DNA from: Candidatus Sphingobacterium stercorigallinarum
Lineage (GTDB): Bacteria; Bacteroidota; Bacteroidia; Sphingobacteriales; Sphingobacteriaceae
Direction of reading: 5' to 3'
NCBI GenBank assembly: GCA_019115805.1
Contig: DXCW01000115.1
Location: forward strand, 1 to 40,248
DNA length: 40,248 bases
The translations under genes were made by a program, and so were the position numbers. Positions 1 to 8,405 of the stretch are shown piece by piece. Position 1 is the stretch's first letter, and each line of letters begins with the position of its first letter. The notes under the pieces are model-generated. The model was not told the DNA's origin. It did not search any database and was given only the letters and a program-made list of their open reading frames with translations.

Positions 1-551
1 GATCTGATTCTGCTCAACGTAACTTGCGATATACCTAGATAAGAGGCGATATGTCCCAATTTAATTCGAAGAATAAGATCAGGTGCTTTTTCCAGTAATT
101 CTTGGTAGCTTTCTTTTGCTGATTTAAATAAACGAAGCATCAGCCGGTCTTCAATTTTAAGTGCTTCCAGCTCTGCTAGCTTCCGTCCCCAATTGGCTAT
201 ATCGGTGTGGCAATCGAAAAGATCTTGTAAGGGCCCGATGGGAATACGATAAAGAGTAGAGTTTTCGAGGGTTTCAATGGTTTCATATCCAGATTCACCA
301 TGTGCATAGTAATTTAGAGATAATAATACGTCACCAGGAAATGTAAAACCCAGTACAACTTCTTTTATGCCCGCATAGTAAAATATCCTACAGATCCCTT
401 TTTTTTGAAAATAGATGTAGGGCATCGGTCTATCGGTTTCCGTAATTTTGTGATGTTTCGGTAAGTCGATTTCCTCCGTAATCTCTTGAATGAGTAGACG
501 CTGCTGTTCGGGTAAGCGCTTGATGGAATCGATTATCTGGTGAAGTTCCAT
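1..551 (-). CDS. Crp/Fnr family transcriptional regulator (3' end cut by window edge)
   Basis: Read from the ATG at 551, 183 codons are visible before the window ends. Residues about 20-125 look like a cyclic-nucleotide-binding beta-roll (LGFTFPGDVLLS followed by ETLENSTLYRIP). A helix-turn-helix close to the end contains YLGISQVTLSRIR, the usual recognition helix of Bacteroidota Crp-like regulators, which are about 190 residues long. Only a few C-terminal residues should therefore be missing. The arginine of the cAMP phosphate-binding cassette is not evident, so the ligand is unknown and may not be a cyclic nucleotide. The start codon lies inside the last codons of lpxH with a 19-base overlap, suggesting translation coupled to lpxH. 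Targets cannot be told from the sequence. Confidence 0.85.
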   Translation of the reverse strand, partial: MELHQIIDSIKRLPEQQRLLIQEITEEIDLPKHHKITETDRPMPYIYFQKKGICRIFYYAGIKEVVLGFTFPGDVLLSLNYYAHGESGYETIETLENSTLYRIPIGPLQDLFDCHTDIANWGRKLAELEALKIEDRLMLRLFKSAKESYQELLEKAPDLILRIKLGHIASYLGISQVTLSRIR

Positions 552-1288
552 TGTTCGAGTTTTAGTTCCTGCCCATCCCAAACCGCATAACTTTGATAAT
601 TAATCCATTCGCCTAGATTGATGATCTGGCTATTCTTGCCCAGTTTTTGCTCGTATGGTAAATGTCTATGCCCGAAAATGAAATAATCGAAATGTTCTTT
701 TTGCAGTACCTCTTTCGCGTACACAATAAGCCATTCTTTATCCTCACCTAAAAACTTCTCCTCGGTTCCGCTAGCGATTCGACTATGTTTAGACCATTGT
801 CTGGCAATGGCAATGCCTAGATTGGGATGGATCCGTGCGAATAACCATTGACATAGGCTGCTTCTAAATATCTTTTTTAACCATTTATAGCGTCGATCAC
901 CGGGGCCAAGACCATCCCCGTGATGTACAAAGAACTTTTTTCCATCTAGGCACAAATGTTTTTCATTGCTTACGATTTTTGCATTGAGTTCCTTGGTTAG
1001 GTAACCAAACATCCACATGTCGTGATTCCCTTTGAATAATGTGATTTCCACACCAAGGTCTGCTAATTCTGCCAGTTTCCCTAAAAACCTCACATAGCCC
1101 TTTGGAACGACACTTTGATATTCGAACCAAAAATCGAAAATGTCGCCTACCAGGTATAAGGCCGACGCATCGTGCTTGATAGCGTCGAGCCAGGAGACGA
1201 TTTGCTTTTCCCGCTCTGTTGAAGAATCATAAGGAAAAGATCCCAAATGGAAGTCGGATGCGAAATAAACTTTGGTGCGTGAGGACAT
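533..1288 (-). CDS. lpxH: UDP-2,3-diacylglucosamine diphosphatase (LpxH)
   Basis: This calcineurin-like phosphoesterase hydrolyses UDP-2,3-diacylglucosamine to lipid X at the inner membrane during lipid A synthesis. With the start at 1288 it is 251 residues. It shows the metallophosphoesterase blocks in order: D12-F-H14 near the N-terminus, GDIFDFW with D49, KGNHD with N88 and H89, FVHHGDG, and GHRH near the C-terminus. The reading frame is open to 1333, but the extra 15 residues are not family-like. A consensus promoter (1295-1325) overlaps that extension, so I chose the ATG at 1288. There is no Shine-Dalgarno sequence. It overlaps the downstream Crp/Fnr gene by 19 bases and is divergent from the prolyl oligopeptidase gene. 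A paralogous LpxH-like phosphatase is the only real alternative. Confidence 0.88.
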   Translation of the reverse strand: MSSRTKVYFASDFHLGSFPYDSSTEREKQIVSWLDAIKHDASALYLVGDIFDFWFEYQSVVPKGYVRFLGKLAELADLGVEITLFKGNHDMWMFGYLTKELNAKIVSNEKHLCLDGKKFFVHHGDGLGPGDRRYKWLKKIFRSSLCQWLFARIHPNLGIAIARQWSKHSRIASGTEEKFLGEDKEWLIVYAKEVLQKEHFDYFIFGHRHLPYEQKLGKNSQIINLGEWINYQSYAVWDGQELKLEQWNFTR

Positions 1289-1294
1289 TCTATT

Positions 1295-1325
1295 CAAAAC
1301 TACTACATAATTATCTATAATCAAA
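1295..1325 (-). promoter_or_regulatory. Bacteroidota-type promoter of lpxH
   Basis: On the minus strand a -33 TTTG (1325-1322) is separated by 19 bases from TAGTTTTG (1302-1295), a perfect TAnnTTTG -7 box. Only six bases separate the -7 box from the lpxH ATG at 1288, so the transcript should begin at or just before the start codon. Confidence 0.65.
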
Positions 1326-1332
1326 TGCTTCA

Positions 1333-1363
1333 TTTCGTGAAGCCATTTATTTGATTAGTTTTG
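1333..1363 (+). promoter_or_regulatory. Promoter of the prolyl oligopeptidase gene
   Basis: TTTC (1333-1336), 19 bases, then TAGTTTTG (1356-1363). The -7 box covers the TTG at 1361 that would give the longest reading frame. This argues for translation from the ATG at 1385, with a leader of about 15 bases. It sits back to back with the lpxH promoter. Confidence 0.5.
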
Positions 1364-1384
1364 TGTGGACTAATTTTTAAACAC

Positions 1385-3532
1385 ATGATGAAATATCTCG
1401 GTTTGGGCATATTAGCAGTCGGTTTGGTTGCCTGCCAGCAAGAAAACAAAATTGAATCTAAAACTGATATTATCGTGAAACCCTATCCAGAAACAAAAAA
1501 AGTAGAACAAAAAGATGAGTTTTTCGGAACGGTAGTCGAAGATCCATACCGTTGGTTGGAAGACGATCTATCCAGTGAGACCAAAGCGTGGGTCAAAGCG
1601 GAAAATGAGGTCACAGAGGATTACCTGAATCAAATACCATTCCGTGAGGAGATTCGTCAGCGTTTAGAGCATCTTTGGAATTATGAGAAAGAATCGGCTC
1701 CATTTAAGGAAGGCGATTATACTTACTTTTACAAGAACGACGGATTGCAAAATCAATACGTATTGTATAGAAAAAAAGGTGAAGAGGGAGCAGAAGAAGT
1801 CTTTTTAGACCCGAATCAATTTTCTGAGGACGGAACCACATCTTTAGCTGGTGTGTCGTTTAGTAAAGACGGATCCTTAGTGGCTTATCAAATATCGGAG
1901 GGAGGATCAGATTGGACCAAGGTGATTATCCTTAAAGCCGATGATAAAAGCGTGATTGGGGATACCTTGCAGAATGTCAAATTTAGCGGACTCGCTTGGC
2001 AGGGGAATGAAGGGATTTACTATAGTTCGTACGACCAGCCAGAGGACGGATCGGCCTTGTCGGCCATGACGGACCAGCATAAATTATATTTCCACGCAAT
2101 CAACACGCCGCAAAGTGATGACGAGTTAATCTTTGGTGGTGCAGCGACACCACGCCGTTACATCGGTGCGGGTTTGACTGAAGATGAACGGTTTTTAGTG
2201 GTGACAGCAGCCAATGCTACTTCTGGTAACGAGTTGTATGTGAAGGACCTATCTAAAGAGGGTGGTGATTTTATCACCGTAGTAGATAATATGGATAAAA
2301 ACCATTATCTACTCGATAATGACGGAGATCGTCTGCTGATTTACACCGAGCTGGATGCGGCGAACGGTAGAGTCGTTGAAACATCTATAGCAGACCCGAG
2401 GCCAAGTACATGGAAAGATGTGATTCCTGAAACGGAACACGTGCTGAGTCCATCTTTAGGAGGCGGGAAGATATTTGCTAATTATTTGAAAGATGCCACC
2501 TCTCAAATAAAACAGTTTGATCGCCAAGGGAAGCTCGAACGAGAAATAGAGTTGCCGAGCATCGGTTCAGCTGGAGGGTTCTCGGCAAAAAAGGACGATA
2601 CGCAATTGTATTATTCCTTCACTAATTATGTGAATCCCGGAACGATTTATAAATATGATATTGCCACTGGCGAGTCAGTCGTTTATAAGAAGCCAGCAGT
2701 GGACTTTGATCCGACTCAATACGAGTCTAAACAGGTGTTTTACACTTCAAAAGACGGGACGAAAGTGCCGATGATGATTACCTATAAAAAAGGAATTGAA
2801 CTTGATGGGAGTAACCCTACGATGCTTTATGGATATGGTGGGTTTAATATTAGTTTGACGCCGTCTTTCAGTGTAAGTAACTTGATCTTATTAGAGCAAG
2901 GTGGCGTATTCGCGGTACCAAATCTACGAGGCGGCGGCGAGTATGGTGAGCGTTGGCATCTGGCAGGAACCAAGCTTCAAAAGCAAAACGTATTTGATGA
3001 TTTCATTGCGGCAGCGGAATATTTAATCGATGAAAAATATACGTCCAGCGAGAAGTTAGCGATTTCGGGCGGGTCCAACGGAGGACTTCTCGTTGGTGCT
3101 TGCATGACGCAACGACCGGAGCTCTATAAAGTAGCGTTCCCTGCTGTTGGCGTACTCGATATGCTCCGTTACCACAAGTTCACCGCGGGTGCGGGTTGGG
3201 CGTTCGACTATGGTACTGCAGATGATAGTCAAGAGATGTTTGAGTATTTACACACGTATTCCCCTTACCATGCGTTACAGCCGGATACGGCCTATCCGGC
3301 CACCATGGTGACCACGGCCGACCACGATGATCGCGTCGTTCCTGCGCACTCATTTAAGTTTGCCGCTCGCTTACAAGAATACCATAGCGGAGAGAACCCT
3401 GTGTTGATACGCATCGATACCAAGGCAGGGCATGGTGCCGGTAAATCTACCGAGATGGTGATCGCAGAACAAACCGACAAGTGGTCCTTTATGTTTCAAA
3501 ACCTAGCAACGGGTTATCAGGTCATCAAATAA
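1385..3532 (+). CDS. Prolyl oligopeptidase (S9A family), lipoprotein
   Basis: This serine peptidase cleaves short peptides after proline. From the ATG at 1385 the product is 715 residues, the normal size of the family. A lipoprotein signal (LAVGLVAC) at the N-terminus suggests anchoring in the periplasm or outer membrane, unlike cytosolic eukaryotic POP. A seven-bladed propeller region (about residues 60-420) precedes the alpha/beta-hydrolase domain. The catalytic triad is visible: Ser in GGSNGGLL (about residue 564), Asp in TTADHDDRVVP, and His in KAGHGAGK. The frame is open from a TTG at 1361, but that codon lies inside the promoter -7 box. The gene is monocistronic, bounded by its own promoter and a bidirectional terminator. 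It faces another secreted peptidase, so both may serve peptide scavenging. Confidence 0.92.
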   Translation: MMKYLGLGILAVGLVACQQENKIESKTDIIVKPYPETKKVEQKDEFFGTVVEDPYRWLEDDLSSETKAWVKAENEVTEDYLNQIPFREEIRQRLEHLWNYEKESAPFKEGDYTYFYKNDGLQNQYVLYRKKGEEGAEEVFLDPNQFSEDGTTSLAGVSFSKDGSLVAYQISEGGSDWTKVIILKADDKSVIGDTLQNVKFSGLAWQGNEGIYYSSYDQPEDGSALSAMTDQHKLYFHAINTPQSDDELIFGGAATPRRYIGAGLTEDERFLVVTAANATSGNELYVKDLSKEGGDFITVVDNMDKNHYLLDNDGDRLLIYTELDAANGRVVETSIADPRPSTWKDVIPETEHVLSPSLGGGKIFANYLKDATSQIKQFDRQGKLEREIELPSIGSAGGFSAKKDDTQLYYSFTNYVNPGTIYKYDIATGESVVYKKPAVDFDPTQYESKQVFYTSKDGTKVPMMITYKKGIELDGSNPTMLYGYGGFNISLTPSFSVSNLILLEQGGVFAVPNLRGGGEYGERWHLAGTKLQKQNVFDDFIAAAEYLIDEKYTSSEKLAISGGSNGGLLVGACMTQRPELYKVAFPAVGVLDMLRYHKFTAGAGWAFDYGTADDSQEMFEYLHTYSPYHALQPDTAYPATMVTTADHDDRVVPAHSFKFAARLQEYHSGENPVLIRIDTKAGHGAGKSTEMVIAEQTDKWSFMFQNLATGYQVIK

Positions 3533-3550
3533 TCGATCACACCTACGCAT

Positions 3551-3587
3551 AAAAAATGGGGTTAGCTTATCGTTAACCCCATTTTTT
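3551..3587. terminator. Bidirectional intrinsic terminator
   Basis: A 14-base arm (A6 then TGGGGTTA, 3551-3564) pairs perfectly with 3574-3587, which ends in T6. A G-U and a C-G pair can close a five-base loop. With an A-run on one side and a T-run on the other it can end transcripts of both convergent genes, the prolyl oligopeptidase (plus) and the C1 peptidase (minus). Confidence 0.88.
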
Positions 3588-3603
3588 CATGCGATGGACC
3601 AAT

Positions 3604-4785
3604 TTATAATCCGAGCTTTCCTTTCATGTCTTTTGTTAGACCGTCTTTGTGAAGCAATAACGATATGGTTTTATACTTCACGAATTCTTTGGTCGCGTAC
3701 ATATATCCTTGATAGTCATTCGTCTCGCCCCAAGAGTTTTTGACAATATAATACTCTTTTCCGTTTTGATCCTTTACGGTACCAACAATATGCATTCCGT
3801 GATCGTCGGTCGTTTGGAAATTGTCGAAAGCCGCCTGACGCTGATCTTCGGTGATTTGTGCCTCTTTCTTAGGGCCGTTAAACAAATCGTCCAGTTCTGT
3901 TGAGGACATAGTCTCAATCGGCTTTTCAGGAACGTATGCAACGCCATTTTTCCAACTGAAACTTTTCTCAGAAACATCTGTCGCCCAAGCGACCGTGAAT
4001 CCTTTTTGCAGCGCTTGGTCTATAATATCCGTTAAGTCTTGCATTTGGACGTTATAAAAGCTTTCAAACGACCAGTTATCGGGTATAAGCAAAACAAATG
4101 TGTCGTAGTAGCGGTGTTCTTTGAACGAAGAAATCCCTACATAATCGTCCGGATTAATCCCGACAACTTCATCAGCGAACGTACGGGGCGTATAGGTTTG
4201 TCCGCGATATTCGAAGGATTCCGGCACCTCTCCTAAATACGAATCCATAGCAGCAGTAAAAGCGTTAATCCAATTCGATGTGGGCTTTTTGCTTTTAGCT
4301 ACCGAGGAGGTGATGGACTGAAGGATTGGGCTCATTTCGCTAAAATTGTTTCGATTCTGCCCCTCTGCAAGTCCGGTGTAAGCGTCATAAGGAACGGCAC
4401 CATATTTTTTAAAGATCGTTAACACATCGTGCAGTTGGCCGCCGTCACCTTGCGCTTGATTTCCATGGAGACGCACGTAATTTTTTGCTTTTTCTATATA
4501 GGTGTTCCTAGCGGTAAATATGGAAGAAATTTCCACAGGATCTTTCCCCATACGAATCATCTCTGATTCTAAAAAGGAATTTCCGGAATATGACCAGCAG
4601 GTACCCGAAGAACCCTGGTCTTTTATGGAAGTTCTCCCTAGGTTAATGACTTCTGTAAACGTAAAGCCCTCTTTACTGTTGTCACTTGTGTTGTTTTTAA
4701 GCGAATTGATCAGGTTGTCCTGCGCATACAGCGAGACCGAGCTCAACAAAAACGCACCCGCTACTATTGATTTATACCAGTTCAT
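3604..4785 (-). CDS. Secreted C1-family (bleomycin hydrolase/PepC-like) cysteine peptidase
   Basis: This is a papain-fold aminopeptidase of the bleomycin hydrolase group, 393 residues. Residues 1-21 form a signal peptide ending LYA, with cleavage before Q22, so it acts outside the cytoplasm. The catalytic set is complete: the oxyanion Gln57 and Cys63 in KDQGSSGTCW, His in DDHGMHIVG, and Asn in VKNSWG. The region between Cys and His (about residues 80-320) carries the long insertions of the PepC/BLMH group rather than the short papain form. There is no propeptide as in true papains. The gene is monocistronic, ends at the bidirectional terminator at 3551-3587, and follows the terC terminator. 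The physiological substrate is not evident; a role in peptide nutrition is inferred. Confidence 0.88.
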   Translation of the reverse strand: MNWYKSIVAGAFLLSSVSLYAQDNLINSLKNNTSDNSKEGFTFTEVINLGRTSIKDQGSSGTCWSYSGNSFLESEMIRMGKDPVEISSIFTARNTYIEKAKNYVRLHGNQAQGDGGQLHDVLTIFKKYGAVPYDAYTGLAEGQNRNNFSEMSPILQSITSSVAKSKKPTSNWINAFTAAMDSYLGEVPESFEYRGQTYTPRTFADEVVGINPDDYVGISSFKEHRYYDTFVLLIPDNWSFESFYNVQMQDLTDIIDQALQKGFTVAWATDVSEKSFSWKNGVAYVPEKPIETMSSTELDDLFNGPKKEAQITEDQRQAAFDNFQTTDDHGMHIVGTVKDQNGKEYYIVKNSWGETNDYQGYMYATKEFVKYKTISLLLHKDGLTKDMKGKLGL

Positions 4786-4871
4786 ATAATTTGTTTATGT
4801 GAAATTTGAGGACGAATTTATAAAAAATGTCCAGCAATTTCGGCCTTCACTTGTGTAAAATTGCTGCCACT

Positions 4872-4907
4872 AAAAAAGGGAGACGCCTTTGACGAGCGTC
4901 TCCCTTT
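4872..4907 (-). terminator. Intrinsic terminator after terC
   Basis: A perfect 12-bp stem (4875-4886 with 4896-4907) encloses a nine-base loop. On the minus strand it runs into a run of six T, 25 bases after the terC stop codon. It closes the DUF2480-to-terC gene run. Confidence 0.9.
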
Positions 4908-4931
4908 GTGATTTATTCGATTGCACTACTC

Positions 4932-5981
4932 TTACGATAGCTCAGTCTTTTTCGGAAACACGAGCGAGGCAACTATGCTGATTACCAATATACCTAAGAT
5001 GACCAATAGCGAATGGCTGGTGGTGAATCCCCATTGTGTCAACCAGTCGTGTAGCAGCATTTTTAATCCAATAAAGACCAAAAGGAAAGCTAAGCCGACT
5101 TTTAAATAATGGAATTTGTGAATGATATTTACCAATAAAAAGAACATGGACCGCAGACCTAGTATTGCAAAGATATTGGAAAAGAAGACAATATAGGGGT
5201 CCTTGGTAATCGAGAAAATTGCTGGGATCGAATCGACAGCAAAAACCAGATCAGTAAATTCAATAACCAATAACACCAAAAACAACGGTGTCATATATCT
5301 TTCTCCATTTTCGATGTGGAAGAACTTACCTTGATCAAGTTTGTGCGTCACTTTAAATCGTTTGGATGCAAACTTGACCACAGGGTGGTTTTGCGGGTCC
5401 ACATCTTCTTCCTTATTCCGGTTGAGGTACATATTGATTCCTGTGTAGACTAAGAATGCACCGAAAACGTACAGGATCCATCCGAACTTTGTGATGAGGG
5501 CAGCGCCCACAAAAATGAAGATACAGCGCATAATAATGGCGCCTAAGATTCCCCATACCAGTACTTTGTGGTAATATTTTTCAGGAATTCCAAAGGATCC
5601 GAAGAGCAACACCATCACGAAAATATTGTCTACCGAGAGTGCGTACTCTACGACATAACCGGTGAGGTATTCAATCGTCAAGTTTTTGTTGTAAATGTGT
5701 AGACTGGCCGCTAGATCATTCTCATCGATCGTGATGTTGTGAAAATGACTTTCAATCACTTCTTTTAAACGAGGAATATCGTGTACATTATGGAGTTCAT
5801 TCCCCCAAAAATAGAGCAGGAGCGCGAAGAGTAGGGCGAATGTAACCCATATCGCACTCATAATGGCGGCGACTTTGAGTGTGACGGGCTTGTTTTCCTT
5901 GGTAAACAGTCCCAGATCAATGGCTAACATCAGAATTATAAAAATTATAAATCCGGTCATGAAAAGTGCTTCGTGGCTCAT
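4932..5981 (-). CDS. TerC/Alx family integral membrane protein
   Basis: The product is a 349-residue multi-pass membrane protein with about nine hydrophobic segments. It has the TerC family landmarks: VEYALSVDNIFVMVLLF in the middle and the later VIEFTDLVFAVDSIPAIF. Both carry acidic residues inside membrane helices, as expected for cation transport. Characterised relatives (E. coli Alx, B. subtilis MeeF/MeeY) handle manganese, so Mn export or metallation of exported proteins is the best guess. Tellurite resistance is only a historical name. A soluble His/Asp-rich loop (about residues 60-100) lies between helices two and three. The start codon is three bases after the polyprenyl synthase stop, so it is cotranscribed. 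There is no room for a yybP-ykoY Mn riboswitch directly upstream. Confidence 0.88.
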   Translation of the reverse strand: MSHEALFMTGFIIFIILMLAIDLGLFTKENKPVTLKVAAIMSAIWVTFALLFALLLYFWGNELHNVHDIPRLKEVIESHFHNITIDENDLAASLHIYNKNLTIEYLTGYVVEYALSVDNIFVMVLLFGSFGIPEKYYHKVLVWGILGAIIMRCIFIFVGAALITKFGWILYVFGAFLVYTGINMYLNRNKEEDVDPQNHPVVKFASKRFKVTHKLDQGKFFHIENGERYMTPLFLVLLVIEFTDLVFAVDSIPAIFSITKDPYIVFFSNIFAILGLRSMFFLLVNIIHKFHYLKVGLAFLLVFIGLKMLLHDWLTQWGFTTSHSLLVILGILVISIVASLVFPKKTELS

Positions 5982-5984
5982 GCT

Positions 5985-6959
5985 TTATTTTTTTCTTTCA
6001 GTGGTAAAACGTATTAATTGTTCTAAACCCTTACGATATTCACCGCCGTTAGGTAACTCGTTTAGGATGTCAAATGCTTCGCGCTGATACTTTTGCATTT
6101 GCGAAGCGGCATAGTCAAGCCCTCCGTTCCGGCGCACAAAGTCAATGACCTCTGTCACTTTTTCTGGATCATCGTTGTGCTTCTTAACAATATTAATCAT
6201 CTGGCGCTTTTGTTTTTTATCGACTACAGAGAGCGCATAGATTAATGGCAAAGTCAGTTTCTTTTCCTTAATATCGTTACCAACGGGCTTCCCAATATCG
6301 TCCAATCCAAAGTCGAATAAATCGTCTTTTATTTGAAAAGCGATCCCTACTTTCTCGCCAAATAGGCGTAGTTTTTCTATCGTTTCAGCGTTTGCACCAG
6401 CCGAGGCGGCGCCGCAGGCACAACAAGAGGCGATTAATGAAGCTGTTTTCTTTTTAATAATCTCGTAATAGATGGCTTCTTCAATATCCAAATGTCGAGC
6501 TTTTTCGATTTGCAAAAGCTCTCCCTCGCTCATTTGCTCAACGGCTTCTGACACTATTCTTAACAATTCGTATTCTTGGTTCCGAACAGAAAGCAACAAT
6601 CCTTTTGCAAGCAGAAAATCGCCGACTAAAACCGCTACTTTATTTTTCCACAGCGCGTTGATCGAAAAAAAACCGCGTCGCTCGTTTGCATTGTCCACCA
6701 CATCATCGTGAACCAGAGAGGCTGTGTGTAATAGTTCCACCAGTGAGGCCCCGTTATAGGTGGATTCTGTAATTCCTCCCGCTAGGCCTGCTGAGAAGAA
6801 AACAAACATAGGACGCATCTGTTTGCCTTTCTGTTTGACAACGTATCGGGTGATTCGATCAAGTAGTGGAATGGAACTCTGCATGGAACCCTTGAAGGTT
6901 TTCTCGAAGCGCTTAAGGTGTTCCTTTATAGGAAGCTGTATTTCGTCTAGCGTTAACAT
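5985..6959 (-). CDS. Long-chain all-trans polyprenyl diphosphate synthase
   Basis: This prenyltransferase of 324 residues condenses isopentenyl diphosphate units onto an allylic primer, probably making the menaquinone side chain. The first aspartate-rich motif is DDVVD (in LVHDDVVDNANERR) and the second is DDLFD (in FQIKDDLFDFG). The lysine and QMRP-type block (KGKQMRPMFVF) is near the N-terminus. Small residues before the first motif (ELLHTASL) fit a long-chain rather than a farnesyl enzyme, but the exact chain length cannot be read off. It follows DUF3109 by 54 bases and is three bases before terC. Octaprenyl or heptaprenyl synthase are equally possible names. Confidence 0.88.
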   Translation of the reverse strand: MLTLDEIQLPIKEHLKRFEKTFKGSMQSSIPLLDRITRYVVKQKGKQMRPMFVFFSAGLAGGITESTYNGASLVELLHTASLVHDDVVDNANERRGFFSINALWKNKVAVLVGDFLLAKGLLLSVRNQEYELLRIVSEAVEQMSEGELLQIEKARHLDIEEAIYYEIIKKKTASLIASCCACGAASAGANAETIEKLRLFGEKVGIAFQIKDDLFDFGLDDIGKPVGNDIKEKKLTLPLIYALSVVDKKQKRQMINIVKKHNDDPEKVTEVIDFVRRNGGLDYAASQMQKYQREAFDILNELPNGGEYRKGLEQLIRFTTERKK

Positions 6960-7013
6960 GTAAATGGTTTATGACCGTCCATGAGTGGCGAATCGCCGAT
7001 AAAAATAAGAAAA

Positions 7014-7580
7014 TTATGCATCCGAAGCTAGTGTGTTTTCAAGCTGTGCATACCAATCTTCCCCATATTCCCGAATAAGTGGATCCTTTAAAAACTTGTA
7101 AACAGGCACCTTGAGCTCTTCTCCAAAAGTGCAGGCATCTCGACAAATGTGCCATCGGTCATAATGTAAGACATCAAAACCGGGATAATGGGTGACACGA
7201 ATCGGGTATAAATGACAGGAAATCGGCTTTTTCCAATCGACCTCACCGTGTTCAAAGGCTTTCTCAATACCGCATTTGGTGATTCCATTTTCCCAAGTGA
7301 CATAGGCACATTCCTTATTGCCATCGACACATGTGGTTGTTAAATCACCATCAGCATCTACGGTGTGTGTGCCTTGTTGCTCAATAGCTTGTATCCCTTT
7401 CTCGGTTAAAAAGGGTTTCACTTTAGGATATATATCTTCTAGAATTTTCGTTTCATTTTCGGTTAGTGGTGCACCCGCGTCACCTTCTATGCAACAGATT
7501 CCTTTACATTTGCTAATATTACACACGAAATCATTGTCAATGATGTCTTCGTGAACCAGCACATTTCCTACTTCTATCAT
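7014..7580 (-). CDS. DUF3109 cysteine-rich protein
   Basis: This 188-residue soluble protein of unknown function is recognisable as DUF3109, common in Bacteroidota. Cysteines cluster in four groups: [11 protein letters not shown] near residue 20, then a pair around TTTCVDG and [13 protein letters not shown] plus ISCHLYP in the middle, and [10 protein letters not shown] near residue 150. The first cluster resembles the CxxCxxCC metal-chelating family, so binding of zinc or an iron-sulfur cluster is likely but not shown. The start codon is one base after the DUF3108 stop, so the two are translationally linked. No signal peptide is present, so it should be cytoplasmic. Confidence 0.85.
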   Translation of the reverse strand: MIEVGNVLVHEDIIDNDFVCNISKCKGICCIEGDAGAPLTENETKILEDIYPKVKPFLTEKGIQAIEQQGTHTVDADGDLTTTCVDGNKECAYVTWENGITKCGIEKAFEHGEVDWKKPISCHLYPIRVTHYPGFDVLHYDRWHICRDACTFGEELKVPVYKFLKDPLIREYGEDWYAQLENTLASDA

Positions 7581-7581
7581 T

Positions 7582-8373
7582 TTACTTTGAATAACTTACT
7601 CTCTTTCCCAACGGATATTTCAATCCGTCTGCACTCACCAATTCCATGGTCACCGAGCCAATTAAAATATCTACTTGGGCTTTGACAGGAATGCGATTTC
7701 CATCATTGGTGACCCAAAGATACAAACGGCTATTCTTTTTAAAAATTCTTCCTGGTTTGATCTCAGGGCTTAGCTTAATGCATTCCAGCTCACCCAGTAC
7801 GGTTTTAATTTTTTCCACGCCAATATATTCTACACTCAATTGTGCGACTTCGTCATTCAGGAAGTAGGTGATTTTAAATTTGTCTCCGGCTGCAAGTTTA
7901 GATAGGTCTAAGTTTCTGGAGAAGTAGTAAGCCGACACCAAATCAAAAGTTTGAGCAGTGGGACTCGAAAAGGTTCCTTTTTTTCCACTTACCTTTTGAG
8001 CTTTGTGGTCAAAAGTTGCATACTCTACCCGCCGATACTTATTCTCACGAATGTTTTCCGTATATAGGATGGGAAGATAGGTGGATTGATCTATATACGA
8101 ATCGTATTGATTGCGGACGGTGTAAAAAGTAGAGAAAGCACCTGAGGTCTGACCAAATGCCGACAGGTGTACGGCATCTTTCACACCAAAACTGTGTTTT
8201 GATTTCTCCACAGATAGTGTGCCTGTTGCGGCAGAAATGATCCCATAACGTAGCTTATATTTCAATACCTCTCCAGCTTGGAACGTCGGTTCTTTAAGAT
8301 AAGGAAGCTGTTGCGCAACAGCAGGGATGATAAATAATGCACTTAAGCAAACGAGCAATAGCAGTTTTTTCAT
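7582..8373 (-). CDS. DUF3108 periplasmic protein
   Basis: The product is 263 residues when read from the ATG at 8373, with a signal peptide ending AVAQQ. The rest fits DUF3108, a predicted beta-rich periplasmic protein: [21 protein letters not shown] at the N-terminus and [17 protein letters not shown] further on. The frame stays open to 8442, but that extension overlaps the upstream gene, puts 23 residues before the signal peptide and lacks homology, so I rejected it. The gene sits between DUF2480 and DUF3109 with almost no spacing. Function is unknown; the export signal shows that it acts outside the cytoplasm. Confidence 0.85.
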   Translation of the reverse strand: MKKLLLLVCLSALFIIPAVAQQLPYLKEPTFQAGEVLKYKLRYGIISAATGTLSVEKSKHSFGVKDAVHLSAFGQTSGAFSTFYTVRNQYDSYIDQSTYLPILYTENIRENKYRRVEYATFDHKAQKVSGKKGTFSSPTAQTFDLVSAYYFSRNLDLSKLAAGDKFKITYFLNDEVAQLSVEYIGVEKIKTVLGELECIKLSPEIKPGRIFKKNSRLYLWVTNDGNRIPVKAQVDILIGSVTMELVSADGLKYPLGKRVSYSK

Positions 8374-8405
8374 AAAGACTTTTGACCCTAGTCCGGATAA
8401 ATAGT

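Noticed and set aside
1361..1384. TTG start for the prolyl oligopeptidase
   Set aside because: The codon lies within a consensus -7 box, and the lipoprotein signal begins at the ATG at 1385.
5982..6100. Possible Mn riboswitch (yybP-ykoY type) ahead of terC
   Set aside because: The space before terC is coding sequence of the polyprenyl synthase, with only three bases between the genes and no riboswitch-like fold that I can see.
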